Shown piece after piece: positions 1 through 5,863 of a stretch of DNA of 6,893 nt. This DNA is from Clostridia bacterium (GTDB lineage: Bacteria > Bacillota > Clostridia > Oscillospirales > CAG-272), in assembly GCA_017407375.1 (NCBI GenBank), contig JAFQWT010000065.1, forward strand, positions 1-6,893, written 5' to 3'. Below the pieces are notes generated by a model. It did no database searches. It was not told the origin of the DNA and was given only the letters and a program-made list of their open reading frames with translations. The position numbers and the translations under genes are program-made. Positions within the stretch are counted from its first letter, which is position 1; each line of letters opens with the position of its first letter.

Positions 1-559
1 AGAAATCGACGATGCCGCCGCGGTGGGCAAACTGCCCGGCCCCCTCCACGGTGGTGACCGAGAGATAGCCGGAGCTGGCAAGCACGCGGCAGAGCGCCTC
101 GGGCGTCAGCGTGTCTCCCACGCGGAGCGTCAGCGTGCGCTCACGGAGGAGGTGGCGCGGCATGGTGTACTGGAGGAGCGCCTCGGGCGTGGTGACGACG
201 GCATCAAGCGCGCCCGTAAGGAGCGCGGACAGAACGCCAAGGCGGCGGCGCTCCTCATCGTGCGAGGCGGTGACGTGGTACAAAACGAACTCGCGCGAGG
301 GGTAGGCGGCGGCCGCAAGGCCAAGGGCCACCATCTCCTCGGTAAGGCGGGTGGCGGCCGCGGCATCCCTCACAACGACAAGGAGGGGGCGCGCCTCACC
401 CTTAAGGCGGCGGGCGACCAAGAGCGCAAGGGTCAGAAGGACGGGGGTCGGCAGGCCCGAAAGGGCCAGGGCGCGCGGCTCACTCCGCAAAAGCTCCTCA
501 GGCAGGGCCGAGAGCAGCTCCCGCACCTCGCGCACTTCAAGGAGAGCACGGCTCCGCAC
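1..559 (-). CDS. mfd: Transcription-repair coupling factor Mfd, N-terminal part (runs off window)
   Basis: Mfd is a DNA translocase that removes stalled RNA polymerase from lesions and recruits UvrA/UvrB. Only the first 186 residues are in the window. They match the UvrB-like N-terminal module of Mfd: an early SGLPTP segment (about residues 29-34), a TTPEALLQYTMPR stretch, an ERTLTLRVGDTL segment, and the hallmark GQFAHRGGIVDF at about 175-186, where the window ends. The helicase and RNAP-binding domains would lie beyond position 1. I chose the GTG at 557-559 because a GAGGT Shine-Dalgarno lies 6-7 nt upstream, inside the last codons of pth, and no ATG fits the family N-terminus. It starts 4 nt after the pth stop, which suggests co-transcription and translational coupling. 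The frame is intact to the edge. The family is a confident call; the exact start is less so. Confidence 0.93.
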   Translation of the reverse strand, partial: MRSRALLEVREVRELLSALPEELLRSEPRALALSGLPTPVLLTLALLVARRLKGEARPLLVVVRDAAAATRLTEEMVALGLAAAAYPSREFVLYHVTASHDEERRRLGVLSALLTGALDAVVTTPEALLQYTMPRHLLRERTLTLRVGDTLTPEALCRVLASSGYLSVTTVEGAGQFAHRGGIVDF

Positions 560-563
560 GGCG

Positions 564-1193
564 TTACCTCGAATAGCGGTTCATCGCCGCCTCACACTCA
601 CCGCGCACGATCATCGTGACGGCATCGACAATGTCGGCAAGGCGGCCGTCGATCGCGCGGCGGTCCTCCTCCGAGAAATGCCCCAGCACCCAGTCGATGA
701 GGGGATAATCGGGGCGCGGCTTTTCGCCAACGCCGATCTTCACGCGCGGGAATTCCTCACTCCCGAGGCGCGCGATCACGCTTTTGAGGCCGTTGTGCCC
801 GCCCGCCGAGCCGCGGCGGCGGATGCGGAAGCGCCCGGGGGCAAAGCTGATGTCGTCACAAAGGACGATGACGCGCTCGGGCGGGATCTTGTAAAAGGCG
901 GCGGCGGGGGCGATGGCATCGCCCGAGGAATTCATAAAGGTCTCGGGCTTCATCAGTAGCACGCGCACGCCGCCCAGCGTGGCCTCACCGACAAGGGCGT
1001 GGTGCTTAGCGCGGTCCACGCGCACGCCCGCGGCGGCGGCAATGGCGTCCAGCGCCAAAAAGCCCGCGTTGTGGCGGGTGTTCTTGTATTCACTTCCGGG
1101 GTTGCCGAGCCCCGCCACGATCGCCGTGACGGGCGCCGCCTTGGCGGGGCCTTCACTGCCGATCCTGCGGAACAGCTCAAAAATATCTGCCAT
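564..1193 (-). CDS. pth: Peptidyl-tRNA hydrolase
   Basis: This cytoplasmic enzyme cleaves the ester bond of peptidyl-tRNAs that drop off ribosomes, recycling tRNA. The 209-residue protein has all family landmarks: GLGNPG at 28-33, TRHNAGF at 39-45, MKPETFMN at 81-88, CDD at 112-114 and GGHNGLKS at 131-138. By spacing against the E. coli enzyme, the catalytic and substrate residues N10, H20, N68, D93 and N114 correspond to N31, H41, N88, D113 and N134, with identical intervals. About 23 extra residues (MADIFELFRRIG...) precede the usual start of the fold. I keep this ATG because GGAGGA lies a few nucleotides upstream (about 1197-1202). The gene follows the ThyX-like gene by 46 nt and precedes mfd by 4 nt; pth-mfd adjacency is common in Bacillota. 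Nothing looks broken. Confidence 0.97.
   Translation of the reverse strand: MADIFELFRRIGSEGPAKAAPVTAIVAGLGNPGSEYKNTRHNAGFLALDAIAAAAGVRVDRAKHHALVGEATLGGVRVLLMKPETFMNSSGDAIAPAAAFYKIPPERVIVLCDDISFAPGRFRIRRRGSAGGHNGLKSVIARLGSEEFPRVKIGVGEKPRPDYPLIDWVLGHFSEEDRRAIDGRLADIVDAVTMIVRGECEAAMNRYSR
566..570 (-). promoter_or_regulatory. Shine-Dalgarno of mfd, embedded in the end of pth
   Basis: On the minus strand GAGGT overlaps the last sense codon and stop of pth (agg taa) and sits 6 nt before the GTG used for mfd. It decides the mfd start and implies that ribosomes terminating on pth could reinitiate on mfd. Confidence 0.6.
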
Positions 1194-1213
1194 GGGTCCT
1201 CCGTTGTGGCAAG

Positions 1214-1235
1214 GGGCGGTGAGATCTCACCGCCC
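1214..1235. repeat. 22-bp perfect palindrome between the thyX-like gene and pth
   Basis: An uninterrupted 11+11 bp inverted repeat is centred between 1224 and 1225 (core GGTGAGATCTCACC, extended by GGGC/GCCC). Outer AAGG (1211-1214) and CCTT (1238-1241) could lengthen the stem after a small bulge. It lies 5 nt after the stop of the ThyX-like gene in the direction of transcription and about 12 nt before the pth Shine-Dalgarno. No run of T follows it on the minus strand, so it is not a standard intrinsic terminator. It could be an mRNA-stability or attenuating hairpin, or a dimer-binding operator. Its function is not known from sequence. Confidence 0.6.
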
Positions 1236-1239
1236 GTCC

Positions 1240-1866
1240 TTAATTTTCTTCCTTGATGAGGATCATATCCTTGGCGTAGGGCAAGGTCTCGATCACTCCG
1301 CACAGCACGTGCCACTCGGAAAGCTTGTGGTGGCGGCGCGCGTAATAGATGTTGATGAGCGTCTCGTAGTTTAAGGTGACCGTCCTCATCTGGTTGTAGC
1401 TCGAGGGGAGGAGCTGGATCATATCGTGCCAGTCGGCCTTGTCCTTTTTGGCAAGGTAGCGCCGACGCGCCTCTTCAAGGTAGGCGATCACCCCGTCAAG
1501 CACGGCAAGCGCCCCCTCACTCATGCGGTCACAGCTGAAGTCCGCCCGCTCAAATTCCTTGGCGTGGATCTTGTGCATCGTGGAGCAGGAGTTGGCCACG
1601 GTGGCCACCTTGTAGGTATCGAACTCCTTCCACCAATAGAGGGGGGCGGTGATGTCCATCGAGACAAAGATCTGGCGCAGGTACTTGCGGTGGTCGCTCC
1701 CCGAGACCGAGAGGCGGTGGCAAAGGCCCCTGTCGTTCTCCCCAAGGACAAAGCGGCCCTCCCCGTCGTAATAGCTGTCCGAGCGATCCCAGCTGTTCAT
1801 CGGGTTGCGGGCGCCGCGGATGGCGTTTTCCATATTCATGACCGAAACTCTCTCGACCGTGATCAT
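1240..1866 (-). CDS. Divergent ThyX-like protein (FAD-dependent thymidylate synthase fold), function uncertain
   Basis: The 208-residue protein resembles ThyX in layout. DHRKYLRQIFVSMDITAP (58-75) lines up with the ThyX segment HxSPFEHxxFTFxIxAP. The residues after it (76-99) lie where ThyX carries the RHRx7S signature. LPSSYNQMRTVTLNYETL (153-170), followed by ARRHHKLSEWH (176-186), resembles the ThyX C-terminal LPxxxYxxxxxTxNxRxLxxFLxLR....AQWEIR. In place of RHR I read T84-Y85-K86, and the serine position reads C94 with S95 next to it. Canonical ThyX uses the missing arginine/histidine residues to hold FAD and dUMP, so the standard reaction may be lost or changed. I chose the ATG at 1864-1866 because AAAGGAG lies 8 nt upstream (1875-1881); the in-frame GTG at 1885-1887 would place that site inside the coding region. 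It is likely the first gene of a unit with pth and mfd. The family call rests on an alignment by eye. Confidence 0.6.
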   Translation of the reverse strand: MITVERVSVMNMENAIRGARNPMNSWDRSDSYYDGEGRFVLGENDRGLCHRLSVSGSDHRKYLRQIFVSMDITAPLYWWKEFDTYKVATVANSCSTMHKIHAKEFERADFSCDRMSEGALAVLDGVIAYLEEARRRYLAKKDKADWHDMIQLLPSSYNQMRTVTLNYETLINIYYARRHHKLSEWHVLCGVIETLPYAKDMILIKEEN

Positions 1867-1914
1867 ACCCTTGTCTCCTTTACTCACTATGTATTATAAT
1901 ACCTTACTATCCGT

Positions 1915-1944
1915 AGCATACCACAAACCCCCGCCCCTTGTCAA
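1915..1944 (-). promoter_or_regulatory. Sigma-A-type promoter for the thyX-like/pth/mfd group
   Basis: On the minus strand a perfect -35 TTGACA (1939-1944) is followed after 18 nt by TATGCT (1915-1920), with TGG just before it, giving an extended -10. Transcription would begin near 1908, leaving a leader of about 40 nt before the ATG at 1866. A second -10-like TATAAT (1893-1898, minus strand) lies closer to the gene but has no good -35. Confidence 0.7.
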
Positions 1945-1950
1945 CCCGAA

Positions 1951-1991
1951 GCGGCAAATTCGCCCCCCCAAAGGGGGGCGAGCGGCAAAAT
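1951..1991. repeat. G/C hairpin flanked by near-identical direct repeats
   Basis: CGCCCCCC (1961-1968) and GGGGGGCG (1973-1980) form an 8-bp stem around a CAAA loop. The stem is bracketed by gcggcaaatt (1951-1960) and gcggcaaaat (1982-1991), a 9/10 direct repeat. It sits between two divergent promoters and overlaps neither core element. No T-run follows on either strand, so it is not a typical terminator. It resembles a small dispersed palindromic element or a protein-binding site; this cannot be decided from one copy. Confidence 0.5.
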
Positions 1992-2006
1992 ATTTGGCGG
2001 CAGGGG

Positions 2007-2035
2007 TTGCGCTTCTTCCCCCGCGGTGCTATAAT
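2007..2035 (+). promoter_or_regulatory. Sigma-A-type promoter for the MATE operon
   Basis: TTGCGC (2007-2012) and a consensus TATAAT (2030-2035) are separated by exactly 17 nt. Transcription would start near 2042, giving a leader of about 70 nt that contains the hairpin at 2052-2095 before the start codon at 2113. Confidence 0.75.
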
Positions 2036-2051
2036 AGAAAAAGACGACAGT

Positions 2052-2095
2052 GCGACAAGAAAGACCGTGTGCCTTGCACGGTCTTTCGCTGTCGC
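2052..2095 (+). promoter_or_regulatory. Long stem-loop in the 5' leader of the MATE gene
   Basis: AAAGACCGTG (2060-2069) pairs perfectly with CACGGTCTTT (2077-2086) around a 7-nt loop. GCGACA (2052-2057) pairs with TGTCGC (2090-2095) across a small internal loop (AG against CGC). The structure starts about 10 nt after the predicted transcription start and ends 2-3 nt before the Shine-Dalgarno AAGGGAG (2098-2104). Only three T residues follow the inner stem, so it is a weak terminator at best. An attenuator, translational control hairpin or 5' stabiliser are all possible. I do not recognise a known riboswitch class. Confidence 0.6.
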
Positions 2096-2112
2096 TGAAG
2101 GGAGATGAGGGT

Positions 2113-3543
2113 ATGCCGACGGCCGTCCGCCGCGCCTTTGGCGGCAAGCGCCACGAAAGAGATATGACCGAGGGCAGCATTGCCAAAAACCTTTGGCTCT
2201 TTGCCCTCCCCCTGATGGTCGGCAACCTCTTTCAGCAGCTTTACAACATGGTCGACACCTGGGTGATCGGGCAGACGGGCAACGGCGGCGCCTTTGCCGC
2301 TGTTGGAAACGTGGGGCCCATCATCAACATCCTCATCGGCCTCTTTTCGGGGCTGGCGAGCGGCGCCGGCGTTGTCATCTCCCGTTACTTTGGCGCGCAC
2401 GAGCGGGAAAAGCTCTCCCGTGCCGTCCACACGGCGGTGGCGATGACGCTCCTTCTGGCGGCGGTCTTTACGGTGCTTGGGGTCCTATTAACGCCCGCCA
2501 TCCTCCGCCTGATGCTGGGGGGCGAGGAGAACGAGGTGTTTGCCTACGCGAAGGAGTACCTCACGATCTACTTCTCGGGCCTTGCGGGGCTGCTCCTTTA
2601 CAACATGGGCGCGGGGATCCTCCGCGCGGTGGGAGACTCACGCCATCCCTTTTATTTCCTGCTTGTCTCGGCCGTTGCCAACATCGTCCTTGACCTTCTT
2701 TTCGTATTCGCCCTTGGGATGGGGGTGGCGGGCGTGGCGCTGGCCACGGTCATTTCCCAGGCCCTCTCGGCGCTGCTGACCGTCCTCACCCTCCTGCGCA
2801 CCCCCTCGGACGTGCGGGTGCGGGTACGGGCGATCCGCCTTGACCCTGCGATCCTTTGGCGGATCGTGGTCATCGGCATTCCCGCGGCACTCCAGCTGGC
2901 GCTGACCGCCTTCTCCAACGTCTTTGTGCAGTCCTACATTGCGGGCGTCAACGTTTCCTCGGTGGCCGAGCAAACGGCGGTGCTGGGCGGCTGGACCACC
3001 TACTCAAAGATCGACCAGTTCCTCTTTTTGCCCTCCCAGTCGCTCTCGCTGGCCGCGACTACCTTTGTGGGGCAGAACCTGGGGGCGGGGAACGTAAGGC
3101 GCGCGCGGCGTGGGGTCCTTATCGCCTGTCTTTCGGCGCTCGCGGTCACGCTGCCCGCCATCCTTATCCTGATGCTGTTTGCCCCCGCCCTTGCGGGCAT
3201 CTTCCACTCCGACCCCGAGATCGTGAGGTACGCTTCCCTGCTGCTCCACTACCTGACGCCCTTCTATATCTTCACCTGCCTCAACCAGACCTTTGCCTCG
3301 GGCCTGCGGGGCGCGGGCAACTCCACAGCGCCGATGCTCATTATGCTCCTCTCCTTTGTCGGCTTCCGTCAGCTATACCTCTTTATCGTCTCAAGCTATA
3401 TCTCCAACGACCTTTTGCCGATCGCCTTCTCCTACCCCGCGGGCTGGGCCGTTTGCTGCCTCTCGCTCTCGCTTTATTACGCATTTTATAAATTCAAGGC
3501 GGAGCCCACCGCCAAAAAAGAAAAGGACGTGCCTGCCGTATGA
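2113..3543 (+). CDS. MATE-family multidrug/metabolite exporter
   Basis: This is an inner-membrane antiporter of the MATE family, which exports cationic drugs or metabolites using a sodium or proton gradient. The 476-residue length is typical. After a short basic N-terminus comes the family opening MTEGSIAKNLWLFALPLMVG (from residue 18), then NLFQQLYNMVDTWVIGQ (38-54). The second half carries the matching QSLSLAATTFVGQNLGAGN (about 309-327), the internal repeat expected for two six-helix bundles. About twelve hydrophobic segments are visible, and the C-terminus is a lysine-rich tail. I chose the ATG at 2113 because AAGGGAG lies 8 nt upstream. An in-frame GTG at 2050 would translate the leader hairpin and lacks a ribosome site; ATG 2164 is a less likely alternative. 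The gene overlaps the next by 4 nt. The substrate cannot be read from the sequence. Confidence 0.95.
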   Translation: MPTAVRRAFGGKRHERDMTEGSIAKNLWLFALPLMVGNLFQQLYNMVDTWVIGQTGNGGAFAAVGNVGPIINILIGLFSGLASGAGVVISRYFGAHEREKLSRAVHTAVAMTLLLAAVFTVLGVLLTPAILRLMLGGEENEVFAYAKEYLTIYFSGLAGLLLYNMGAGILRAVGDSRHPFYFLLVSAVANIVLDLLFVFALGMGVAGVALATVISQALSALLTVLTLLRTPSDVRVRVRAIRLDPAILWRIVVIGIPAALQLALTAFSNVFVQSYIAGVNVSSVAEQTAVLGGWTTYSKIDQFLFLPSQSLSLAATTFVGQNLGAGNVRRARRGVLIACLSALAVTLPAILILMLFAPALAGIFHSDPEIVRYASLLLHYLTPFYIFTCLNQTFASGLRGAGNSTAPMLIMLLSFVGFRQLYLFIVSSYISNDLLPIAFSYPAGWAVCCLSLSLYYAFYKFKAEPTAKKEKDVPAV

Positions 3544-4310
3544 AAACACTCATGAAAAAGCTCTCCGACTTTTGCCGAAGGAACAAAAAGACCCTCCTCA
3601 CCTTCCTTGTGATCCTCCTTGGCGTTATCGCCGTGTCCGCGCTGACGGCGGGGATCCTTGCCGCCTTTGACATCATCTACTTTGAGGGCATTGACCCGAA
3701 GTTCAATACCGAGCTTTTCTATGAGTTCAAGGACGAGTGGTACGGGGCGCTCCTCTTTGTGGTGCTGCAGACCGTCCTCAGCATGCTGCTCTGCGTGATC
3801 CCGGGCATCTCCATGGCCTTTATCCTCCTCAGCCAGACCGTCCTTTACCCCGTGGCGTGGCAGTCCTTCCTCCTCTGCTTTGTGAGCGTTGTGACCGCCT
3901 CCTCCGCCATGTACCTCATCGGTCGCTTCGGGGGCTACCCCCTTTGCGTCAAGCTCTTGGGGCAGGAGGACTGCGACCGCGCCCTCTCGCTGCTCCGCAA
4001 CAAGGGCACCTTCTTCTTCCCCTTTATGATGCTCTTCCCCTTCTTCCCCGACGAGGCGCTCACCATGGTGGCGGGCACGATCAAGATGAAGCTTGCCTGG
4101 TTCATCCCCTCGATCCTCGTGGCGCGCGGCATTGGCATTGCCACCATCACCTTTGGCCTTTCCGCCATTCCCTTTGACCGCTTTACCACCGCCTGGCACT
4201 GGATCGGCTTTGTCCTCCTTGTGGCGCTGGGCGTCGGTGCCATCTTCCTTGGCGCCCATAAGTTCAATAAGTACATAGAGCGGCAAAACGCCGACCCCGA
4301 GGAAAGGTAA
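3540..4310 (+). CDS. TVP38/TMEM64 family membrane protein (VTT domain)
   Basis: This 256-residue membrane protein belongs to the VTT (SNARE-associated/DedA-like) superfamily. Members of this superfamily are linked to moving lipids such as undecaprenyl phosphate between leaflets and to envelope homeostasis; the role of this protein is inferred, not shown. A basic N-terminus (KKLSDFCRRNKK) precedes a first transmembrane segment. The core has a re-entrant-type segment CVIPGISMAFILLSQ, then YLIGRFGG, and the diagnostic FPFFPDEALTMVAG (166-179) followed by KMKLAWFIPSILVARGIG with R196. The ATG overlaps the MATE stop as ATGA, and the nearest purine-rich site (AAAAGGA) is about 12 nt away, so translation probably depends on coupling to the upstream gene. 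The gene ends 3 nt before the shared terminator. Confidence 0.9.
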   Translation: MKTLMKKLSDFCRRNKKTLLTFLVILLGVIAVSALTAGILAAFDIIYFEGIDPKFNTELFYEFKDEWYGALLFVVLQTVLSMLLCVIPGISMAFILLSQTVLYPVAWQSFLLCFVSVVTASSAMYLIGRFGGYPLCVKLLGQEDCDRALSLLRNKGTFFFPFMMLFPFFPDEALTMVAGTIKMKLAWFIPSILVARGIGIATITFGLSAIPFDRFTTAWHWIGFVLLVALGVGAIFLGAHKFNKYIERQNADPEER

Positions 4311-4313
4311 AAC

Positions 4314-4344
4314 AAAAAAGAGAGCCCTGTGGGCTCTCTTTTTT
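4314..4344. terminator. Bidirectional intrinsic terminator between convergent operons
   Basis: AAAAAAGAGAGCCC (4314-4327) pairs perfectly with the segment 4331-4344 around a TGT loop, giving a 14-bp stem with a T-run on both strands. It lies between the VTT gene (plus) and pnuC (minus). The pnuC stop codon (4343-4345) overlaps its edge, so it serves both transcripts. Confidence 0.95.
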
Positions 4345-5035
4345 ATTGGCCTTGCTTTTTCCGCAGGCGCCGCCAATTGAAGAAGGCGTACACGTCGTTC
4401 AAAAAGAAGGCCGCAAAGCACATCACGACCGAAAGGTAGGAGGGGTCCCCGAGGGTGGCCAGCACCCAAAGGACGATGAGCACAAGGTCGTTGGCGGCGT
4501 ACGCCAGGGCAAACCAGGGGCTGCGGCGGAAGGTGAGGTAGACCGCCAGAAAGCTGGTGGCCACCGACACCGTGGAGGGGAGGAGGTTGGCGGTACCGAG
4601 CGCCCTAAGCACAAAGTAAAAGACCACCGTCACAAGGAGCGTGAGCGTGGGGGCCAGCAGGGCATCCCACCGCGTGAGCGCGGCCACGCGCACCTCGCTC
4701 CGCTTGCCGCCGTACGGGTTTTTGAGCCACGCCCACAGCGAGAGGGCCGCCATCGGCACGGTCATGCCCGCGTAGGTCACCATCTCCCCGTAATAGGCAA
4801 CGGCATAGGAGATGATGGCGTAAAGCACGCCAAAGACCACGCAAAGCGCCTGGCCGAGGGGGTTGCCCTTGGCACAGAAGATGAGCGCCGTCACCCCGAT
4901 GAGCGAGGCAATGACGGAAAAGGCGCCGTCCCCGCCAAAGGCGAGGGAGCCGCCAAGGATCACCGAGAGCGAAAGGAGCCAAAGCCCCCACTCGAAGGGT
5001 GTGAAATAGGTAAGGAGCGCGCGTAGGCGTTGCAT
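4343..5035 (-). CDS. pnuC: PnuC-family transporter, nicotinamide riboside type
   Basis: PnuC proteins are small facilitators that import ribosylated vitamins, classically nicotinamide riboside for NAD salvage; relatives carry thiamine or riboflavin. The 230-residue protein has about seven hydrophobic segments. It carries stretches I recognise from clostridial PnuC: FTPFEWGLWLLS at the N-terminus, ASLIGVTALIFCAKGNPLGQ, YYGEMVTYAGMTVPMA, WLKNPYGGKRSEV, and YLTFRRSPWFALAYAANDLV (166-185) followed by LIVLW, then FFLNDVYAFFNW. I chose ATG 5033-5035 because GAGG (5041-5044) lies 5 nt upstream; the in-frame GTG at 5039-5041 overlaps that site. It is the last gene after hisF-hisIE-hisJ, separated from hisJ by 63 nt holding a hairpin. 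The substrate is inferred from family resemblance only. Confidence 0.9.
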   Translation of the reverse strand: MQRLRALLTYFTPFEWGLWLLSLSVILGGSLAFGGDGAFSVIASLIGVTALIFCAKGNPLGQALCVVFGVLYAIISYAVAYYGEMVTYAGMTVPMAALSLWAWLKNPYGGKRSEVRVAALTRWDALLAPTLTLLVTVVFYFVLRALGTANLLPSTVSVATSFLAVYLTFRRSPWFALAYAANDLVLIVLWVLATLGDPSYLSVVMCFAAFFLNDVYAFFNWRRLRKKQGQ

Positions 5036-5047
5036 AAGCACCTCGTG

Positions 5048-5086
5048 GATTTTTTAAGATCGTGCGCTGAGCGCACCGCAAAAATC
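5048..5086 (-). promoter_or_regulatory. Stem-loop in the gap between hisJ and pnuC
   Basis: On the minus strand GATTTTT and AAAAATC form an outer A/T stem (5080-5086 with 5048-5054) around an inner perfect stem GTGCGC-TCA-GCGCAC (5062-5076), joined by an asymmetric internal loop. The structure ends about 4 nt before the pnuC Shine-Dalgarno. The order of tracts (T before, A after the GC stem) is the reverse of a terminator in the transcribed direction. It could modulate pnuC translation or mark an mRNA processing site. I do not match it to a known NAD riboswitch. Confidence 0.45.
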
Positions 5087-5098
5087 ACCGCCGAAGGA

Positions 5099-5863
5099 TC
5101 ACCCGAACATGCGCACGTACTCCGCCCACTTGTCAAACTCGTAGCACAGCCCCTCGGGCTTGTGGGCGTCACTTGTGAGGATGACCTTGCCGCCGTTTTT
5201 CAGCACGTAGGCAAGGAGGGGGGCGGCGGGATAGGGGGTCTCGCGGTAGCCGCGAGAGACCGCGCCCGTGTTCACCTCAAAGGGAACGTCAAGGGGAAGG
5301 AGCGCGTCGATCGCGCGGCGGGCGGCCGTCAGATAGCGGGGGGAAAGCTCGTCAAAGAAGGCGGCGCCGCGGTTGTACTTACGGATAAGGTCAAGGTGAC
5401 CGATGACCGTGGGGGAAAGCGCACGGAGGCGCGCGACCGAGGCAAAGTAATCCTCGGCGGCGGCGTAGGGGTCACCGCCGAAATAGCGGTCGATGGTATC
5501 GCGGAGCGGCTCGGCGCCGCCGTCCACCTCCCGCCGTGTGCCGTCCTCGGTCACGGGGGAAAAGAAATGCACCGAGCCGATAAGGTAATCGTAGGGCTTG
5601 GTCACGGGGAGCGAATAAAGGTCAAGCTCCAGCCCGAGGAGGATCTCGATCCTTCCGCGGTAGACCTCCTTAAGGCGCAGGATCTCGGCGCGGTAGTCGT
5701 CCTCTCGGTCGGCGGGCAGGGCGTACCCCTCAAAGGGCATCGGCGCGTGGGCCGAAAAGCCCAGACGGCGGCAGCCAAGCTCCAGGGCGGCGCGCACCAT
5801 CTCCTCGGGGGAGGCGGCCCCGTCACAGAAGGTGGTGTGGACGTGAAGGTCGGAGGGCCTCAT
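5099..5863 (-). CDS. hisJ: PHP-family histidinol-phosphatase (HisJ/HisK type)
   Basis: The inferred reaction is dephosphorylation of L-histidinol phosphate to histidinol, the penultimate intermediate of histidine synthesis. The 254-residue protein has the full PHP metal site: DLHVHTTFCDG (H7, H9, D14), FSAHAP (H39), GLELDL (E79), GSVHF (H99), IGHLDLIRKYN (H156), EVNTG (E196) and LTSDAHKPE (D232, H234). These residues hold a trinuclear metal centre in the family. PHP proteins also include other phosphoesterases, but the length, the HLDLIRKYN segment and the position directly after hisIE favour the histidine enzyme. The ATG overlaps the hisIE stop as ATGA. AGGAG lies about 11 nt upstream within hisIE, a long spacing that points to coupled translation. 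No residue expected for catalysis is missing. Confidence 0.9.
   Translation of the reverse strand: MRPSDLHVHTTFCDGAASPEEMVRAALELGCRRLGFSAHAPMPFEGYALPADREDDYRAEILRLKEVYRGRIEILLGLELDLYSLPVTKPYDYLIGSVHFFSPVTEDGTRREVDGGAEPLRDTIDRYFGGDPYAAAEDYFASVARLRALSPTVIGHLDLIRKYNRGAAFFDELSPRYLTAARRAIDALLPLDVPFEVNTGAVSRGYRETPYPAAPLLAYVLKNGGKVILTSDAHKPEGLCYEFDKWAEYVRMFG

Noticed and set aside
351..959. 202-residue plus-strand open frame opposite mfd and pth
   Set aside because: The minus strand encodes Mfd and Pth with conserved active-site residues; the plus frame shows nothing recognisable and has no ribosome site.
1867..1887. Seven-residue extension of the ThyX-like protein from a GTG at 1885-1887
   Set aside because: These codons contain the AAAGGAG ribosome site that serves the ATG at 1864-1866, and no ribosome site precedes the GTG.
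1961..1980. C/G hairpin as an intrinsic terminator
   Set aside because: No T-run follows on either strand and no gene ends nearby; both flanking genes start from this region.
2050..2112. N-terminal extension of the MATE protein from a GTG at 2050
   Set aside because: It would start about 8 nt after the predicted transcription start, has no Shine-Dalgarno and would translate the leader hairpin; ATG 2113 has a well-spaced site.
3486..4469. 327-residue minus-strand open frame across the VTT gene and terminator
   Set aside because: It reads through a strong terminator, is rich in H/E/K/G with no membrane or domain pattern, and lies opposite a well-supported gene.
4346..5026. 226-residue plus-strand open frame opposite pnuC
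   Set aside because: Composition is typical of an antisense shadow, and pnuC motifs on the minus strand are clear.
5048..5086. Hairpin before pnuC as a terminator for the his operon
   Set aside because: In the transcribed direction the A-run follows and the T-run precedes the GC stem, the wrong order, and the stem is separated from them by an internal loop.
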